From Halobacillus yeomjeoni (GTDB lineage: Bacteria; Bacillota; Bacilli; Bacillales; Halobacillaceae), in contig NZ_JAIVAI010000001.1 of NCBI RefSeq assembly GCF_020171525.1, positions 1,178,001 through 1,242,000 of the forward strand: DNA of 64,000 nt, read 5' to 3'. The notes below the pieces were generated by a model, which made no database searches, had not been told where the DNA came from, and saw only the letters and a program-made list of their open reading frames with translations. This document shows positions 20,166-29,846 of this stretch, one piece after another. Position numbers and translations under genes: made by a program. Position 1 is the stretch's first letter; each line of letters starts with the position of its first letter.

Positions 20166-21920
20166 TTAGCTGTGTGTGGCTTTCAAAATTTTTTCTTTAT
20201 CCTGGTACTGGATGTCATAGATCCGTTGATACGGTCCTCCATTGGTAAGGAGATGCTCGTGGTTTCCTCGTTCTTTAACGACGCCATCTTCAAGCACTAA
20301 AATTTCATCCGCATGCTTCAGCGAAGAAATCCTATGGGCAATGATGAACGTAGTGCGCCCTCTCATCACTTCCTGCAATGCTTTTTGAATTTGGAATTCC
20401 GTTTCCATGTCTACGGCTGAAGTCGCATCATCCAACACGAGAATCGCCGGGTCGATCAAAATGGCACGAGCAATGGCGATCCGCTGCTTCTGCCCACCGG
20501 ACAGCCCCATTCCTCTCTCACCTAGTAACGTGTCATAGCCATCTTCTAAGTCCATGATGAAGTCATGCGCCTGTGCCCGTTTGGCAGCGTCAATCACATC
20601 TTCAAGATCCGCATCTGGATTTCCGTAAGCGATGTTTTCTCTGATAGATGTTGAAAATAAAAAGGATTCTTGTAATACAAATCCGATATTTTTGCGGAGT
20701 GTTTTCAATTGATACTTATCGACAGGTTTGCCATCAACGAGCACTTCACCTTCTTCCGGTTCATAAAATCTCGTAATCAATTGAGTAATGCTTGTTTTTC
20801 CCGATCCTGTTGCACCGATCAACCCGATTGTTTTTCCAGGGGGTGCATCAAAAGAAATATGTTTTAAAGCTGAATCGTCATCTTCTGTGTAAGTTAACGT
20901 AACATCATTAAAGGTAACATGACCCTTTAAGCGGTCCTGAACAATGGCGCCTTCTGTTTCTTGAATGTCCTCATGGGCTTCTAAAATCTCAAGCAATCGT
21001 TCGCCTGAAGCTTTTGCCTGACTGAACAGGTTGATGACGAAACCGATATTCATCAAAGGTCCGACAATGTACCAGACCAGACTGAAGAAAGCGACTAGTT
21101 CTCCTAATTGCATCGTTCCATTAATCACTAATGATCCGCCATAAGCCAGCAAAGCCACTACACTGACATTGCCTATGAACTCCATCAACGGGAAATATTT
21201 CGCCCATATATTTGCAGTATTGATAAAGTTGGTACGATAATCATTGCTTCTATTGGAGAAGCGTCCGATTTCAAAATCTTCCCTGGACAGTGATTTGACT
21301 GTATTCATACCGCTGATATTTTCCTGCACACGTGTATTCAATTTTCCGAATGACTTACGGATTCTTCGGAAAGCCGGGTGCACACGACGGTCGAATTGGT
21401 AGACGACCAGCGCGAGGAATGGCATGGCTGCCATAGTCACCAGTGCCAATGAGATGGAATAATAGAACATGACACTTAAACTGATGAAGATCAACAGAGT
21501 GATCCGAATCAATTCTGAGAAACCGAAGGAGAGGAAAAAGCGGAATCCCTCGACATCAGCTGTCAGACGTGACATTAAATCGCCGGTTTTCGCATTATCA
21601 TAATACTTGAACGATAAACGCTGCAGCTTCTTATATAGTTCATCCCGCATGTTGTACACCGATCGAATGCCGAAGTAGTCACCTAAGTACTGTTGGAAAT
21701 ATGTAGCGATCCCTTTGATGATCATGAGAATAATGAATGCAGCCCCGATATAGGGAATGAGATTATATCGTTCTTTCCTGACGACTTCATCGATCGTCAC
21801 CTGTAATACAATTGGATAGACCACTGTAATGGCGGTTACAAAAAGAAGCGAAAACAGCGACCATATAAAAAATTTCTTATAAGGCCAGTAAAATTGCTTC
21901 AACTTTTTAAACGTATCCAA
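20166..21920 (-). CDS. yfiB: ABC exporter half-transporter, YfiB type
   Basis: The 584-residue protein has six membrane helices in about residues 15-305 and an ATPase domain with Walker A GATGSGKTS. The signature is a canonical LSGGQKQR, but the Walker B catalytic position is Asp (LVLDDATSAVD). This complements the altered signature of YfiC 16 bases downstream. It follows the cytochrome bd genes, where CydD/CydC would be a tempting name, but sequence style and lengths fit YfiBC better. The TTG start has GGAGGG 6 bases upstream. Confidence 0.86.
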   Translation of the reverse strand: MDTFKKLKQFYWPYKKFFIWSLFSLLFVTAITVVYPIVLQVTIDEVVRKERYNLIPYIGAAFIILMIIKGIATYFQQYLGDYFGIRSVYNMRDELYKKLQRLSFKYYDNAKTGDLMSRLTADVEGFRFFLSFGFSELIRITLLIFISLSVMFYYSISLALVTMAAMPFLALVVYQFDRRVHPAFRRIRKSFGKLNTRVQENISGMNTVKSLSREDFEIGRFSNRSNDYRTNFINTANIWAKYFPLMEFIGNVSVVALLAYGGSLVINGTMQLGELVAFFSLVWYIVGPLMNIGFVINLFSQAKASGERLLEILEAHEDIQETEGAIVQDRLKGHVTFNDVTLTYTEDDDSALKHISFDAPPGKTIGLIGATGSGKTSITQLITRFYEPEEGEVLVDGKPVDKYQLKTLRKNIGFVLQESFLFSTSIRENIAYGNPDADLEDVIDAAKRAQAHDFIMDLEDGYDTLLGERGMGLSGGQKQRIAIARAILIDPAILVLDDATSAVDMETEFQIQKALQEVMRGRTTFIIAHRISSLKHADEILVLEDGVVKERGNHEHLLTNGGPYQRIYDIQYQDKEKILKATHS

Positions 21921-22205
21921 GAGCTTCCCTCCTTTTTAATCTTTTTGCCGTATTTACTAATATATCGGGTTACGAAATAAAATTCCACCTATTCGACTTA
22001 ATTTTTCCAAAATTTATAGTAATTGAAATTTTAATGATTTCTTGTTTTTTTGGGTCTTTTGAAATGTAGTGTTGATTCATTCATTTCATGACTACTTGTA
22101 AAAAAAGAATCGCTTTCCGGGAGCAAGTGGATTATAAATACACCTCCATCTGGACATTTTGTATAATAAAAAATTCAACACCGAACTCCATAGACATCCC
22201 TAAAA
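21921..22205. other. Intergenic region upstream of yfiB
   Basis: This AT-rich stretch separates yfiB from the end of ykuV, both on the minus strand, so it should hold the yfiB promoter. I see no gene, clear operator or structured RNA in it. Confidence 0.5.
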
Positions 22206-22207
22206 CA

Positions 22208-22244
22208 AAAAAAACAATTCCTTCTAAAAGGAATTGTTTTTTCA
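22208..22244 (-). terminator. Terminator of ykuU-ykuV
   Basis: The stem AAAACAATTCCTT/AAGGAATTGTTTT has a 4-base loop and A and T runs on either side, next to the ykuV stop. Confidence 0.88.
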
Positions 22245-22250
22245 GACCTA

Positions 22251-22700
22251 CTATTGATTGACGCCAAGCACACGATTTACTCGTTTACGAAGCATCTTCA
22301 TTCCGCCACCGCCTGCCTGGAAGTGACGCAGACTGCCTTCTTCATCAAACACATAGTAGGCGGGGACATATTGATTTTCAAACGCATCGGTCAGCGCATG
22401 CTGGTTATCTACATAAATCGGTTGAGTGATCTCGTGCTCTTCTGCCACTTCCTTGATTTTTTGTAAATCCAGGTCTTTCTCTGAACGTGGCATATGAACA
22501 GCAATCACATTCAAGTCATCTTTGTACTCATCACGGAATTCATTGACGTTAGGCATGGCCTCTTTACAAAGTCCACAGCTTACAGACCAAAAATGAATCA
22601 ACGTAGGTTTCCCACCGATCAAATCTTCTCTTGTAATCGGGCCGGTGTTCATCCACTCCGTCGGTTCTGGAATTTCCGGCATCGGTTCTCTTAGACGCAT
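22251..22700 (-). CDS. ykuV: Thioredoxin-like thiol-disulfide oxidoreductase
   Basis: The 149-residue cytosolic protein has a redoxin fold with the active CxxC in VSCGLCKEAMP near residue 42 and a cis-proline block YVPAYYVFD near 111. The C-terminal GGGMKMLRKRVNRVL is typical of Bacillus YkuV, a thioredoxin-like reductase. It lies behind the peroxiredoxin ykuU and may supply it with electrons. The start has AGAAGGAGG upstream. The middle CxxC residues (Gly-Leu) differ from what I recall of the B. subtilis protein. Confidence 0.9.
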   Translation of the reverse strand: MRLREPMPEIPEPTEWMNTGPITREDLIGGKPTLIHFWSVSCGLCKEAMPNVNEFRDEYKDDLNVIAVHMPRSEKDLDLQKIKEVAEEHEITQPIYVDNQHALTDAFENQYVPAYYVFDEEGSLRHFQAGGGGMKMLRKRVNRVLGVNQ

Positions 22701-22794
22701 GTGTGCAGCCTCCTTCTATTTAGTTAGATATACCGTACAGTCTAACCATTCATGTCAGCCTCTGAACAATCATGGTTTTTGTTCAAATGGAAGC

Positions 22795-23337
22795 TTACAG
22801 CGTCTCCTGACCAGGTTTCCAGTTGGCCGGGCAAAGTCCGCCCGTTTGAAGAGCCTGCAGTACTCGCAATGTCTCATCTACATCACGACCGATGTCGTTA
22901 TGGTTCACAACTTGGTAGCGGAGCTCCCCTTCTGGACTGATGATGAATAGGCCACGCAGGGCAACCCCTTCATCTTCAATCAGTACACCATAGTCTTTGG
23001 AAACTCGGTGGTTCGTATCTGCAGCCAGTGAATAATGCAAGTCACCGAGACCGTTATCTTCACGGGAAGTATTGATCCAAGCTAAATGAGTATGAATCGT
23101 GTCTGTAGACACGCCGATAATTTCTGCATCAAGATCTTCAAATTCATCGTAACGATCGGATAAAGAAGTGATTTCAGTCGGGCAAACAAATGTGAAGTCC
23201 ATTGGATAGAAGAAAAGGACTGTCCACTTATCATTTTTCATGTTCTCTTCTAAAGAAACTTTTCCGAATTCTTTGTTTGACAGCACAGCATCCATTTCAA
23301 AGCGTGGTGCCTGCTTACCTACCATACGTTCTGCCAT
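22795..23337 (-). CDS. ykuU: 2-Cys peroxiredoxin
   Basis: The 180-residue AhpC/TSA-family enzyme reduces peroxides. The peroxidatic Cys is in DFTFVCPTE near residue 51 and the resolving Cys in GGLCPANW near the C-terminus. A GGAGGG site 6 bases before this ATG decides the start; a longer in-frame version lacks one. It precedes ykuV, and ykuT is divergent, as in B. subtilis. Confidence 0.94.
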   Translation of the reverse strand: MAERMVGKQAPRFEMDAVLSNKEFGKVSLEENMKNDKWTVLFFYPMDFTFVCPTEITSLSDRYDEFEDLDAEIIGVSTDTIHTHLAWINTSREDNGLGDLHYSLAADTNHRVSKDYGVLIEDEGVALRGLFIISPEGELRYQVVNHNDIGRDVDETLRVLQALQTGGLCPANWKPGQETL

Positions 23338-23621
23338 TTGTATCCCTCCAGTAGTTAAATCTGACAAGTTTTTCTCACAATTATCAGTATAACCAACTTT
23401 CTTTTTTTCAGTCCGATTCAACGGGTGTAATAGCAGTTTTTTTGGCATAGGTGGACATATATAGACTCATACTAAACGATGAGTAAAAAAACGGAACCTC
23501 TATTTATTTCGACATTTTCCTACTTTTCCTACCTTATAATTTGAAAACGGATGTCGGTTTCCGATATCCTTAGTGAGGGACATAAACTACAGGCAACGTA
23601 ATATTGAAAGGAGCACTAACC

Positions 23622-24473
23622 ATGAACTTATTCGAAGAGGGTTTTGAATTCAACCCGTCAGTCCTTGTTGAGTGGCTGATTACAGGTGGAGTTAAAATCC
23701 TAATTCTCTTAATCGCGTTTGCAATCATTAAACCGATTGGGCGTAAAGCGATTGAAGCTGCCATCCACAGACTGAGCAAACAAAGAAATTTATCTGAAAG
23801 TCGTTCGTTGACTCTACAAAAGCTCAGCGTAAACATTTTCTCATATGTTGTATTTTTCATCCTTGTTATTATGCTTCTAAGCACGATCGGAATTAACATC
23901 GGTCCATTGCTTGCCGGAGCAGGAATCGTAGGTTTGGCAATCGGTTTCGGAGCTCAAGGTCTTGTCTCCGACATCGTTACAGGGTTCTTCATTCTGTTGG
24001 AACGCCAAGTTGAAGTCGATGATTACGTAACAGCTGCCGGTTACGATGGAATCGTTGAAGAAGTAGGAATCCGCACAACAAAAATTCGCAGCTTTGATGG
24101 TACTTTGAACTTCGTACCAAACCGTAACATCTCAGGAGTTGCCAACCACTCCCGTGGGAATATGCGTGCACTTGTTGATATCGGAATCGGTTATGATGAG
24201 AATATCGACAAGGCAATGGAAGTCCTTCAAAAAGTTGCAGAGCGTTTTGAACAAGACGAGCGCTTTAAAGAAGGCCCAAGTGTGTTAGGCGTCCAAAGCC
24301 TTGGCTCATCTGATGTAGTCATCCGTGTTCTAGGAAAAACGGAAAACATGCAGCAGTGGGCTGTCGAGCGTGATATGCGTAAAGCTATGAAAGAAGCGCT
24401 TGATGAAGCTGGTATCGAAATTCCATTCCCACACCAGGTCAATATTTACAAAAACGAAGGCGACAATGAGTAA
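23622..24473 (+). CDS. ykuT: Small-conductance mechanosensitive channel (MscS family)
   Basis: The 283-residue membrane protein has three hydrophobic segments in the first 120 residues. The third is the glycine- and alanine-rich pore helix (GIVGLAIGFGAQGLVSD), followed by the MscS beta domain with the VGIRTTKIRS block near 150. It releases solutes when turgor rises, useful for a cell that moves between salinities. AAAGGAG 8 bases before the ATG sets the start. A terminator follows. Confidence 0.94.
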   Translation: MNLFEEGFEFNPSVLVEWLITGGVKILILLIAFAIIKPIGRKAIEAAIHRLSKQRNLSESRSLTLQKLSVNIFSYVVFFILVIMLLSTIGINIGPLLAGAGIVGLAIGFGAQGLVSDIVTGFFILLERQVEVDDYVTAAGYDGIVEEVGIRTTKIRSFDGTLNFVPNRNISGVANHSRGNMRALVDIGIGYDENIDKAMEVLQKVAERFEQDERFKEGPSVLGVQSLGSSDVVIRVLGKTENMQQWAVERDMRKAMKEALDEAGIEIPFPHQVNIYKNEGDNE

Positions 24474-24485
24474 TTCCACTAAAGC

Positions 24486-24517
24486 AAAAAGCCCGGCATA
24501 GCGCCGGGCTTTTTTTA
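24486..24517 (+). terminator. Terminator of ykuT
   Basis: AAAAGCCCGGC and GCCGGGCTTTT pair around a short loop and run into seven T. A copy of the hairpin repeat begins directly after it. Confidence 0.9.
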
Positions 24518-24519
24518 TG

Positions 24520-24644
24520 GGAGGCTCACGGTACCCCACGGAAAGGGAGTCATTCTAAAAGGCCGCCTCAAACAAATTCCAGGACAGAAAGAGCTGATAT
24601 GAGCTCACTTGTGAAATAACAACACTAAACAATAACAGAGCCTA
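24520..24644. repeat. Hairpin repeat family, truncated copy A
   Basis: This 125-base stretch matches the right part of the full element at 38547-39014. It begins at GGAGGCTCACGGTACC and ends in ATAACAGAGCCTA, with only scattered differences. It sits between the 3' ends of two converging genes. Confidence 0.85.
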
Positions 24645-24691
24645 TGGGAAAGAAAGTGTTACTCCACCAATCACCTATATAAAAGTGCTGC

Positions 24692-25978
24692 TTATGTCGC
24701 TTCCCACACTTCGACTTTTTTGATTTGTCCATCTTCCATATCGACAACTTTAAATTGAAGTTGATCAGATGTAATTACGGTTCCTTCTCTCGCATCGTAA
24801 TCTCTCGTATAAATCCATCCTGATATCGTATCAATGTCATTATGGTCCAGATTCACATCAAAAAATTCATTGATGTCTTGAATCGAGGTTTTTCCTTCTA
24901 ATAAGAAGTGACCGTTTTTCAAGCGCTTGATTTCTCTCTCTTCTTCATGATCGAACTCATCACGGATTTCTCCCACTATTTCCTCAAGAATATCTTCAAC
25001 AGTTACGATTCCAGCCGTCCCTCCATACTCATCCATAAGAACGGCCATGTGAGTACGGGCTTTTTTCATTTTCACTAATAGGTCGTGGATCGGTACATTC
25101 TCAAATACTTTCAGTGCAGGACGGATGAAGGGCTCAAGACTTCCCTGTTTTTCAACATCTTCATAAAAGAACTCCTTCATATGGATGATTCCAAGCACAT
25201 GATCCTTATCATCATCAACTACGGGATACCTCGTATAACGGTTCGTGCGCATTTCACGGATGATCGTCTTGATTGAATCATTGATATCAAGCACTTCCAT
25301 CTCAGTCCTTGGAATCATGATTTCTTTAGCGGTTCGATTATCGAATTCGAATATACGATCGACATACGTATACTCGGAACGATTGATTTCCCCTTTTTGG
25401 TAGCTTTGCGTAAGGATATGACGCAGCTCATCTTCGGAGTGGACTTCATCAGACTCTTTAGCTGTCTGTAAGCCGAACAAGCGGACCAGGACGTTGGCCG
25501 ATCCATTCAGTAAAAAGATGAGAGGATACATCATTTTGCTGTACCAAATCAAGGGCCGTGCCAACAGTAAAGTAATGACTTCTGACTTTTGGATAGCGAG
25601 TGTCTTTGGAGCCAGTTCCCCTAAGACGACATGTAGAAATGTGATAATGAAAAATGCAATCGCGAAAGATATGGTATGTGTCAGTCCACTAGGTAAATTA
25701 AACTGATCAATCAAAGGATGCAGAAGCACATCCAATGTCGGCTCTCCCAGCCAACCGAGCCCTAACGCAGTAATGGTAATACCAAGCTGACAAGCAGAAA
25801 GGTAATAGTCAAGATTATTAATCAGTTTCAATGCCTTCTTCGCTTTTTTGTCACCTTCAGCCGCCCGCGCTTCCATCCTCGTCTTACGGACTTTTACAAT
25901 AGCGAATTCACTAGCGACAAAGAACGCAGTCAAAACGATCAGAATGGCTACAGCCAAAAGCTTAATGGTAATCTCCAT
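24692..25978 (-). CDS. CorC/HlyC-type membrane protein with CBS pair
   Basis: The 428-residue protein starts with a DUF21 (CNNM-like) membrane domain of about four segments (1-200, with LGELAPKTLA). Two CBS domains follow near 215-335 (MIPRTEMEVLD and DEYGGTAGIVTVEDILEEIVGEI), then a C-terminal CorC_HlyC domain. Relatives include B. subtilis YhdP, YqhB and MpfA, which influence Mg2+ export. The ATG two codons inside the longest frame is used because GAGAGG lies 7 bases upstream. The exact orthologue is left open. Confidence 0.9.
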   Translation of the reverse strand: MEITIKLLAVAILIVLTAFFVASEFAIVKVRKTRMEARAAEGDKKAKKALKLINNLDYYLSACQLGITITALGLGWLGEPTLDVLLHPLIDQFNLPSGLTHTISFAIAFFIITFLHVVLGELAPKTLAIQKSEVITLLLARPLIWYSKMMYPLIFLLNGSANVLVRLFGLQTAKESDEVHSEDELRHILTQSYQKGEINRSEYTYVDRIFEFDNRTAKEIMIPRTEMEVLDINDSIKTIIREMRTNRYTRYPVVDDDKDHVLGIIHMKEFFYEDVEKQGSLEPFIRPALKVFENVPIHDLLVKMKKARTHMAVLMDEYGGTAGIVTVEDILEEIVGEIRDEFDHEEEREIKRLKNGHFLLEGKTSIQDINEFFDVNLDHNDIDTISGWIYTRDYDAREGTVITSDQLQFKVVDMEDGQIKKVEVWEAT

Positions 25979-26031
25979 AATCAAACCTCTCCCCCTACTC
26001 TATGTATCGGAGGCCTGGGCCTCCACTTCAA

Positions 26032-26277
26032 TTAACAGGAGAAGCGTGCATCAATTTCCTGGCATACTTCCTCTGCCGTCCGACCATGGGCATTGATGAC
26101 GGATCCTTCTGTGGCAGTATCCATCATACCCATTACATTTTGATCCTGGCCGGAGATGACACAACAATCACACCCTGCCGCGTCCTCCTGTTTTTGCATC
26201 TCTACTAGTTCATACCCTTTTTCTTGAAGAGCGGAACGTATATCGCTCAAGTTCTGTTCAATCGCTATTCTCTTCAT
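26032..26277 (-). CDS. ykuS: YkuS/UPF0180 family protein
   Basis: The 81-residue product has the family core SDIRSALQEKGYE, a GCDCCVISG cysteine cluster near 36 and HGRTAEEVCQEID near the end. The function is unknown; the paired cysteines hint at metal or redox chemistry but that is speculative. It lies between dapL and ykuT as in B. subtilis. The ATG with AGGAGG 8 bases upstream is preferred to a GTG three codons earlier. Confidence 0.87.
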   Translation of the reverse strand: MKRIAIEQNLSDIRSALQEKGYELVEMQKQEDAAGCDCCVISGQDQNVMGMMDTATEGSVINAHGRTAEEVCQEIDARFSC

Positions 26278-26347
26278 CCCATCCACCTCCTACTTGGAGA
26301 AAAGTACATCATTATTGTGTACTTTTGTCTTAGAGGTATGCATGGGA

Positions 26348-27463
26348 TTACAAGTGCCGGAGTGTCTTCTCAACAATGGAAATGCCTTTTTCTATCGCTC
26401 TTTCGTCTGGTTTTAAGGTGGATTGATGAAGACCGGCTTCCGAATCGACTCCAAGCCAGAACATGAACCCTGGTATGTCTTTCAGCATATAACCAAAGTC
26501 TTCTCCTGTCATTGCCATGGAAGCCTCCTGGAATTGGAGGTCGGTTTCGGAAACGAGTTTTCTAAAGTTCTGCACAAGTTCAGCATGATTATATACTTGA
26601 TAATAATTCGAACCATAATCGATCTTCACTTCACACTCCTGAGAAATCTCCGTTCCTTTTGCGATTTTTTCAATTTCCGACTTTACACGCTGCATGGATT
26701 CCGGAGATAGAGTTCGTATGGTTCCCTCCGCTCTTGCGTCCTGAGCAATGATGTTTTGTACCGTTCCACCTGTGATTTTTCCTATAGAGATCACTGCGCT
26801 GTCTAATGGGTCGACGCGGCGCGAAACGATTTGTTGGATTTGAGTTATGAAATAACTGGCTGCTACCACCATATCGTGAGTCTGATGAGGGAAAGCGGCA
26901 TGGCCGCCCTTGCCGGTAAAATCTATGAATAGTTCACTCGTGTTGGCAAACAAAAGCCCTGGTTTCGTTGCTACCGTTCCCACCGGCAGCTCTGGGGCTA
27001 TGTGTAAAGCAAAGATTTTGTCCGGCCGGAACCGTTCCATCACTTTTGATTGTAACATCGGTTCCGCTCCGCCCGGTCCTTCTTCAGCGGGTTGAAATAG
27101 AAATACAACATCATTTTCAGCCGGAGACACAGATAGCTTAGAAAGAGCTCCTAAAGCGATGGTCATATGAAAATCGTGACCACATGCGTGCATGTGACCG
27201 TGATGCTTGGATGCGAAGGAGTACCCGGTTTCTTCCGTCAGCGGCAGACCATCGATGTCCGCCCGATACCCGATGGTTTCCTTCCCACCTTTTCCTCTGA
27301 CACGTACGAAAATTCCCGTCTTCCATGTTTCTACTGTCAAATTTTCCTGCGGCAAATTACTGATATATTCAAGTAAGTATTTTTGTGTTTTCACTTCTTT
27401 GAATCCTAGTTCAGGAATCTGGTGGAGATCCCTGCGTATGTTTATCCATTTTTCTCCGCTCAT
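26348..27463 (-). CDS. dapL: N-acetyldiaminopimelate deacetylase
   Basis: The 371-residue M20-family amidohydrolase removes the acetyl group from N-acetyl-LL-diaminopimelate. The metal-binding signature HACGHDFHM lies near residue 92, the catalytic Glu in [12 protein letters not shown] near 127, and a later His in [14 protein letters not shown] dimerisation insert lies in the middle. It follows dapH as in the B. subtilis ykuQR pair, although a hairpin separates them here. PatA, the enzyme between DapH and DapL in the pathway, is encoded 9 kb away. Confidence 0.93.
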   Translation of the reverse strand: MSGEKWINIRRDLHQIPELGFKEVKTQKYLLEYISNLPQENLTVETWKTGIFVRVRGKGGKETIGYRADIDGLPLTEETGYSFASKHHGHMHACGHDFHMTIALGALSKLSVSPAENDVVFLFQPAEEGPGGAEPMLQSKVMERFRPDKIFALHIAPELPVGTVATKPGLLFANTSELFIDFTGKGGHAAFPHQTHDMVVAASYFITQIQQIVSRRVDPLDSAVISIGKITGGTVQNIIAQDARAEGTIRTLSPESMQRVKSEIEKIAKGTEISQECEVKIDYGSNYYQVYNHAELVQNFRKLVSETDLQFQEASMAMTGEDFGYMLKDIPGFMFWLGVDSEAGLHQSTLKPDERAIEKGISIVEKTLRHL

Positions 27464-27477
27464 TCTTTTCCTCCTTA

Positions 27478-27512
27478 GAAGAAAAGCCTTGCTGATCCAG
27501 CAAGGCTTTCAT
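27478..27512 (-). terminator. Hairpin between dapH and dapL
   Basis: AAGCCTTGCTG pairs with CAGCAAGGCTT; on the minus strand a broken T run (TTTTCTTCT) follows. It may end or only reduce transcription from dapH into dapL. Confidence 0.6.
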
Positions 27513-27515
27513 CGA

Positions 27516-28235
27516 TCAATTATCCAATTTCCGTAATTCCTGCATGATTTCTGTTTTTGATTTGGTCTGATCATCGATATGTTTAATGACTTTTGCAGGA
27601 GTGCCTGCCACCAATGTATTCGGTGGAACGTCTTCTGTAACAATTGCACCTGCTGCAACGACGGCTCCCTCGCCTACAGTTACACCTTCCAGCACAACGG
27701 CATTCGCCCCGATGACGACACCATCCTCAACCACTACCGGCTTAGCAGATGGAGGCTCGATGACACCGGCAAGTACTGCCCCTGCCCCGATGTGGCAGTT
27801 TTTACCTACTGTAGCACGGCCACCGAGTACGACGTTCATATCAATCATCGTTCCTTCGCCGACGACGGATCCGATATTGATCATCGCACCAAGCATGATG
27901 ACAGCTCCATCTCCGATTTCAACCTGATCTCGGATGACCGCACCCGGCTCGATACGAGCGTTGACTTTTTTCAAATCGAGAAGTGGAATAGCAGAATTCC
28001 TGCGATCATTTTCTACTACATAATCTTCGATCAGATCTTGATGCTGCTCAAGCAGCGGTTGAACTGCTTTCCATTCTCCGAACAATACACCGGCATTTCC
28101 ACTGATGAAATCCTGTACTTCTTCACCAAAATCAATATCAGAAAGGTTCGTACCCTTTACGTGAACTTTTACAGGTGTAGACTTTTTACTATTCGAAATG
28201 AACGAAATGATTTCATGTGCATTCATTTGTTTCAT
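27516..28235 (-). CDS. dapH: Tetrahydrodipicolinate N-acetyltransferase
   Basis: The 239-residue enzyme opens the acetylated branch of diaminopimelate synthesis. An N-terminal alpha domain of about 85 residues ([10 protein letters not shown], with a DFGEEVQDF block) is followed by a left-handed beta helix of hexapeptide repeats with many [IV]G..A units at about 95-205. These are the two parts expected of DapH (YkuQ). It lies directly upstream of dapL. Confidence 0.94.
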   Translation of the reverse strand: MKQMNAHEIISFISNSKKSTPVKVHVKGTNLSDIDFGEEVQDFISGNAGVLFGEWKAVQPLLEQHQDLIEDYVVENDRRNSAIPLLDLKKVNARIEPGAVIRDQVEIGDGAVIMLGAMINIGSVVGEGTMIDMNVVLGGRATVGKNCHIGAGAVLAGVIEPPSAKPVVVEDGVVIGANAVVLEGVTVGEGAVVAAGAIVTEDVPPNTLVAGTPAKVIKHIDDQTKSKTEIMQELRKLDN

Positions 28236-28300
28236 GTTCTATTCCTCCTTCTATGTATCAATCTTTCATCCTTTACTTTATCAAAGCAACCAGAACAGAA

Positions 28301-29731
28301 TCAATCCTCTTTTTTGGGAATTCTTAAAATTAAGAAAAAACTTACGACAGCCAGGCAGAGCAAGCCGATATAAACTCGATGCAAACCTGCACTTAAAGCC
28401 TCCTGCAAAACGACTAACGCCTCTCCCCCCAATTGCTTCCTTCCCTCTTCTGTCAGAAGTCTATTGGTCGAATCGACGTTGAACATATCATCCATCCCTG
28501 ATTTTTCGAGAGCGGATTGTATCCGACTGTTCAATACCCCGCCAAGAAGCGCTGCACCAATCGCACTCCCTATCGTGCGCATGAACATATTGGATGCGGT
28601 AGCGATTCCTCTCGTTTCCCAACTGACACTGTTCTGAATGGAAACGATGAATGAAGTCGTCGATAATCCCATGCCAACCCCTATGAATAAGGAGCCCATG
28701 GCTGCGAATAAAGGACCTTTCTCCGGACTCAATAACGAAAAGATGGTACCTCCTACGATCAATGACACCCCTCCGAGAATGGAAGTTGTGCGGAAGCCTA
28801 TTTTCAATACCAATCTACCGGCAACAGTAGATGCGATCGGCCAGCCGATGGACATCGTCGTCAACGTAAAGCCGGCGACCGTCGCTGACCTTTCCATCAC
28901 CCCTTGAACAAAAGCGGGTAAATAGCTTGAAACCCCGATTAAAATCATCCCTGCGACCAAGGAAGTAAGGTTGGCATATAAAATCGAGCGGATCGACCAT
29001 ATATGAAAAGGAATCATCGGCTCCCGGGATTTTTTTTCATGATAAAGGAAAAACAAAAATCCACTGACAGACATGAGTATCAGTCCGAGCATCGGCCAGG
29101 AGATCCAGTCGATTCTCACACCACCTTCGACCAGAATGATCATCAACGAGCTGATCGTAAAGACGACCCAGAACGGGCCTGAAATATCGATGACCCGTTC
29201 TTTTTTGGTTACTTGTTCCTTGAAGAATATTAAAATCCCTGTCATAGCTAAAAGTCCAAGCGGAATGTTCATCCAAAATACATAAGGCCAGCTCAAAACA
29301 TCAACGAAAAAACCCCCGAGCAATGGCCCTGTAACTGCTGAAATGCCCCAGACACTTGCTAAGTATCCTTGTATCTTCGCTCGTTCTTCCTTCGTATACA
29401 TATCCCCGACGATCGTTGTCGCAATCGGCATCAAAGCTCCGGCGCCAAGCCCTTGGATTAACCTCGCAAATACCAAAAACTCCATCGATTCAGCTAAAGC
29501 GGATAGCGTAGCTCCCATTAAAAACAAGCTGATGCCGAGCAGAAAAATCGGCTTGCGGCCAAACATGTCGGAGAGCCGGCCGAATAGAAGTACAGTCGCT
29601 GCATTCGTCAGCAAGTAAGCCGAAAACACCCAGCTATATAAACGGAATCCACCTAAATCAGCGACGATGCTTGGCATAGCTGTCGAAACGATCGTCGCTT
29701 CAATAGCTGATAGAAACATGGCCAGCATCAT
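28301..29731 (-). CDS. MFS drug efflux pump, 14-helix type; 5' end possibly frameshifted
   Basis: The 476-residue product is an EmrB/QacA-type major facilitator. It has about 13-14 hydrophobic segments, motif D1 near the start (AMFLSAIEATIVSTAMPSI), motif A GRLSDMFGRKP, and motif C-like GISAVTGPLLGG. The ATG here has AAAGAGG only two bases upstream. A better signal, AAAGGTGG plus ATG at 29762, opens a frame with a normal MFS N-terminus (MEHSRRYK) but runs one base out of frame at an A4 tract. A deletion, sequencing slip or short isoform are all possible. Confidence 0.8.
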   Translation of the reverse strand: MMLAMFLSAIEATIVSTAMPSIVADLGGFRLYSWVFSAYLLTNAATVLLFGRLSDMFGRKPIFLLGISLFLMGATLSALAESMEFLVFARLIQGLGAGALMPIATTIVGDMYTKEERAKIQGYLASVWGISAVTGPLLGGFFVDVLSWPYVFWMNIPLGLLAMTGILIFFKEQVTKKERVIDISGPFWVVFTISSLMIILVEGGVRIDWISWPMLGLILMSVSGFLFFLYHEKKSREPMIPFHIWSIRSILYANLTSLVAGMILIGVSSYLPAFVQGVMERSATVAGFTLTTMSIGWPIASTVAGRLVLKIGFRTTSILGGVSLIVGGTIFSLLSPEKGPLFAAMGSLFIGVGMGLSTTSFIVSIQNSVSWETRGIATASNMFMRTIGSAIGAALLGGVLNSRIQSALEKSGMDDMFNVDSTNRLLTEEGRKQLGGEALVVLQEALSAGLHRVYIGLLCLAVVSFFLILRIPKKED

Positions 29732-29781
29732 AGCCTCTTTTATATCTACGTGAGTGTTCCATAAGATCCACCTTTGAAAAT

Positions 29782-29824
29782 AAAAAAATAGACGACATCA
29801 GGTCGATGTCATCTATTTTATCAT
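29782..29824 (-). terminator. Terminator of darB
   Basis: The stem TAGATGACATC/GATGTCGTCTA has a short loop and is followed on the minus strand by TTTTTTTATTTT. Confidence 0.8.
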
Positions 29825-29846
29825 AGCTTGAATCTGTCGGTCTTTT

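Noticed and set aside
18317-21920. The ABC pair as CydC/CydD because it follows cydAB
   Set aside because: A terminator follows yfiC, both genes lie upstream of cydA in a separate unit, and the motif asymmetry and lengths fit YfiBC.
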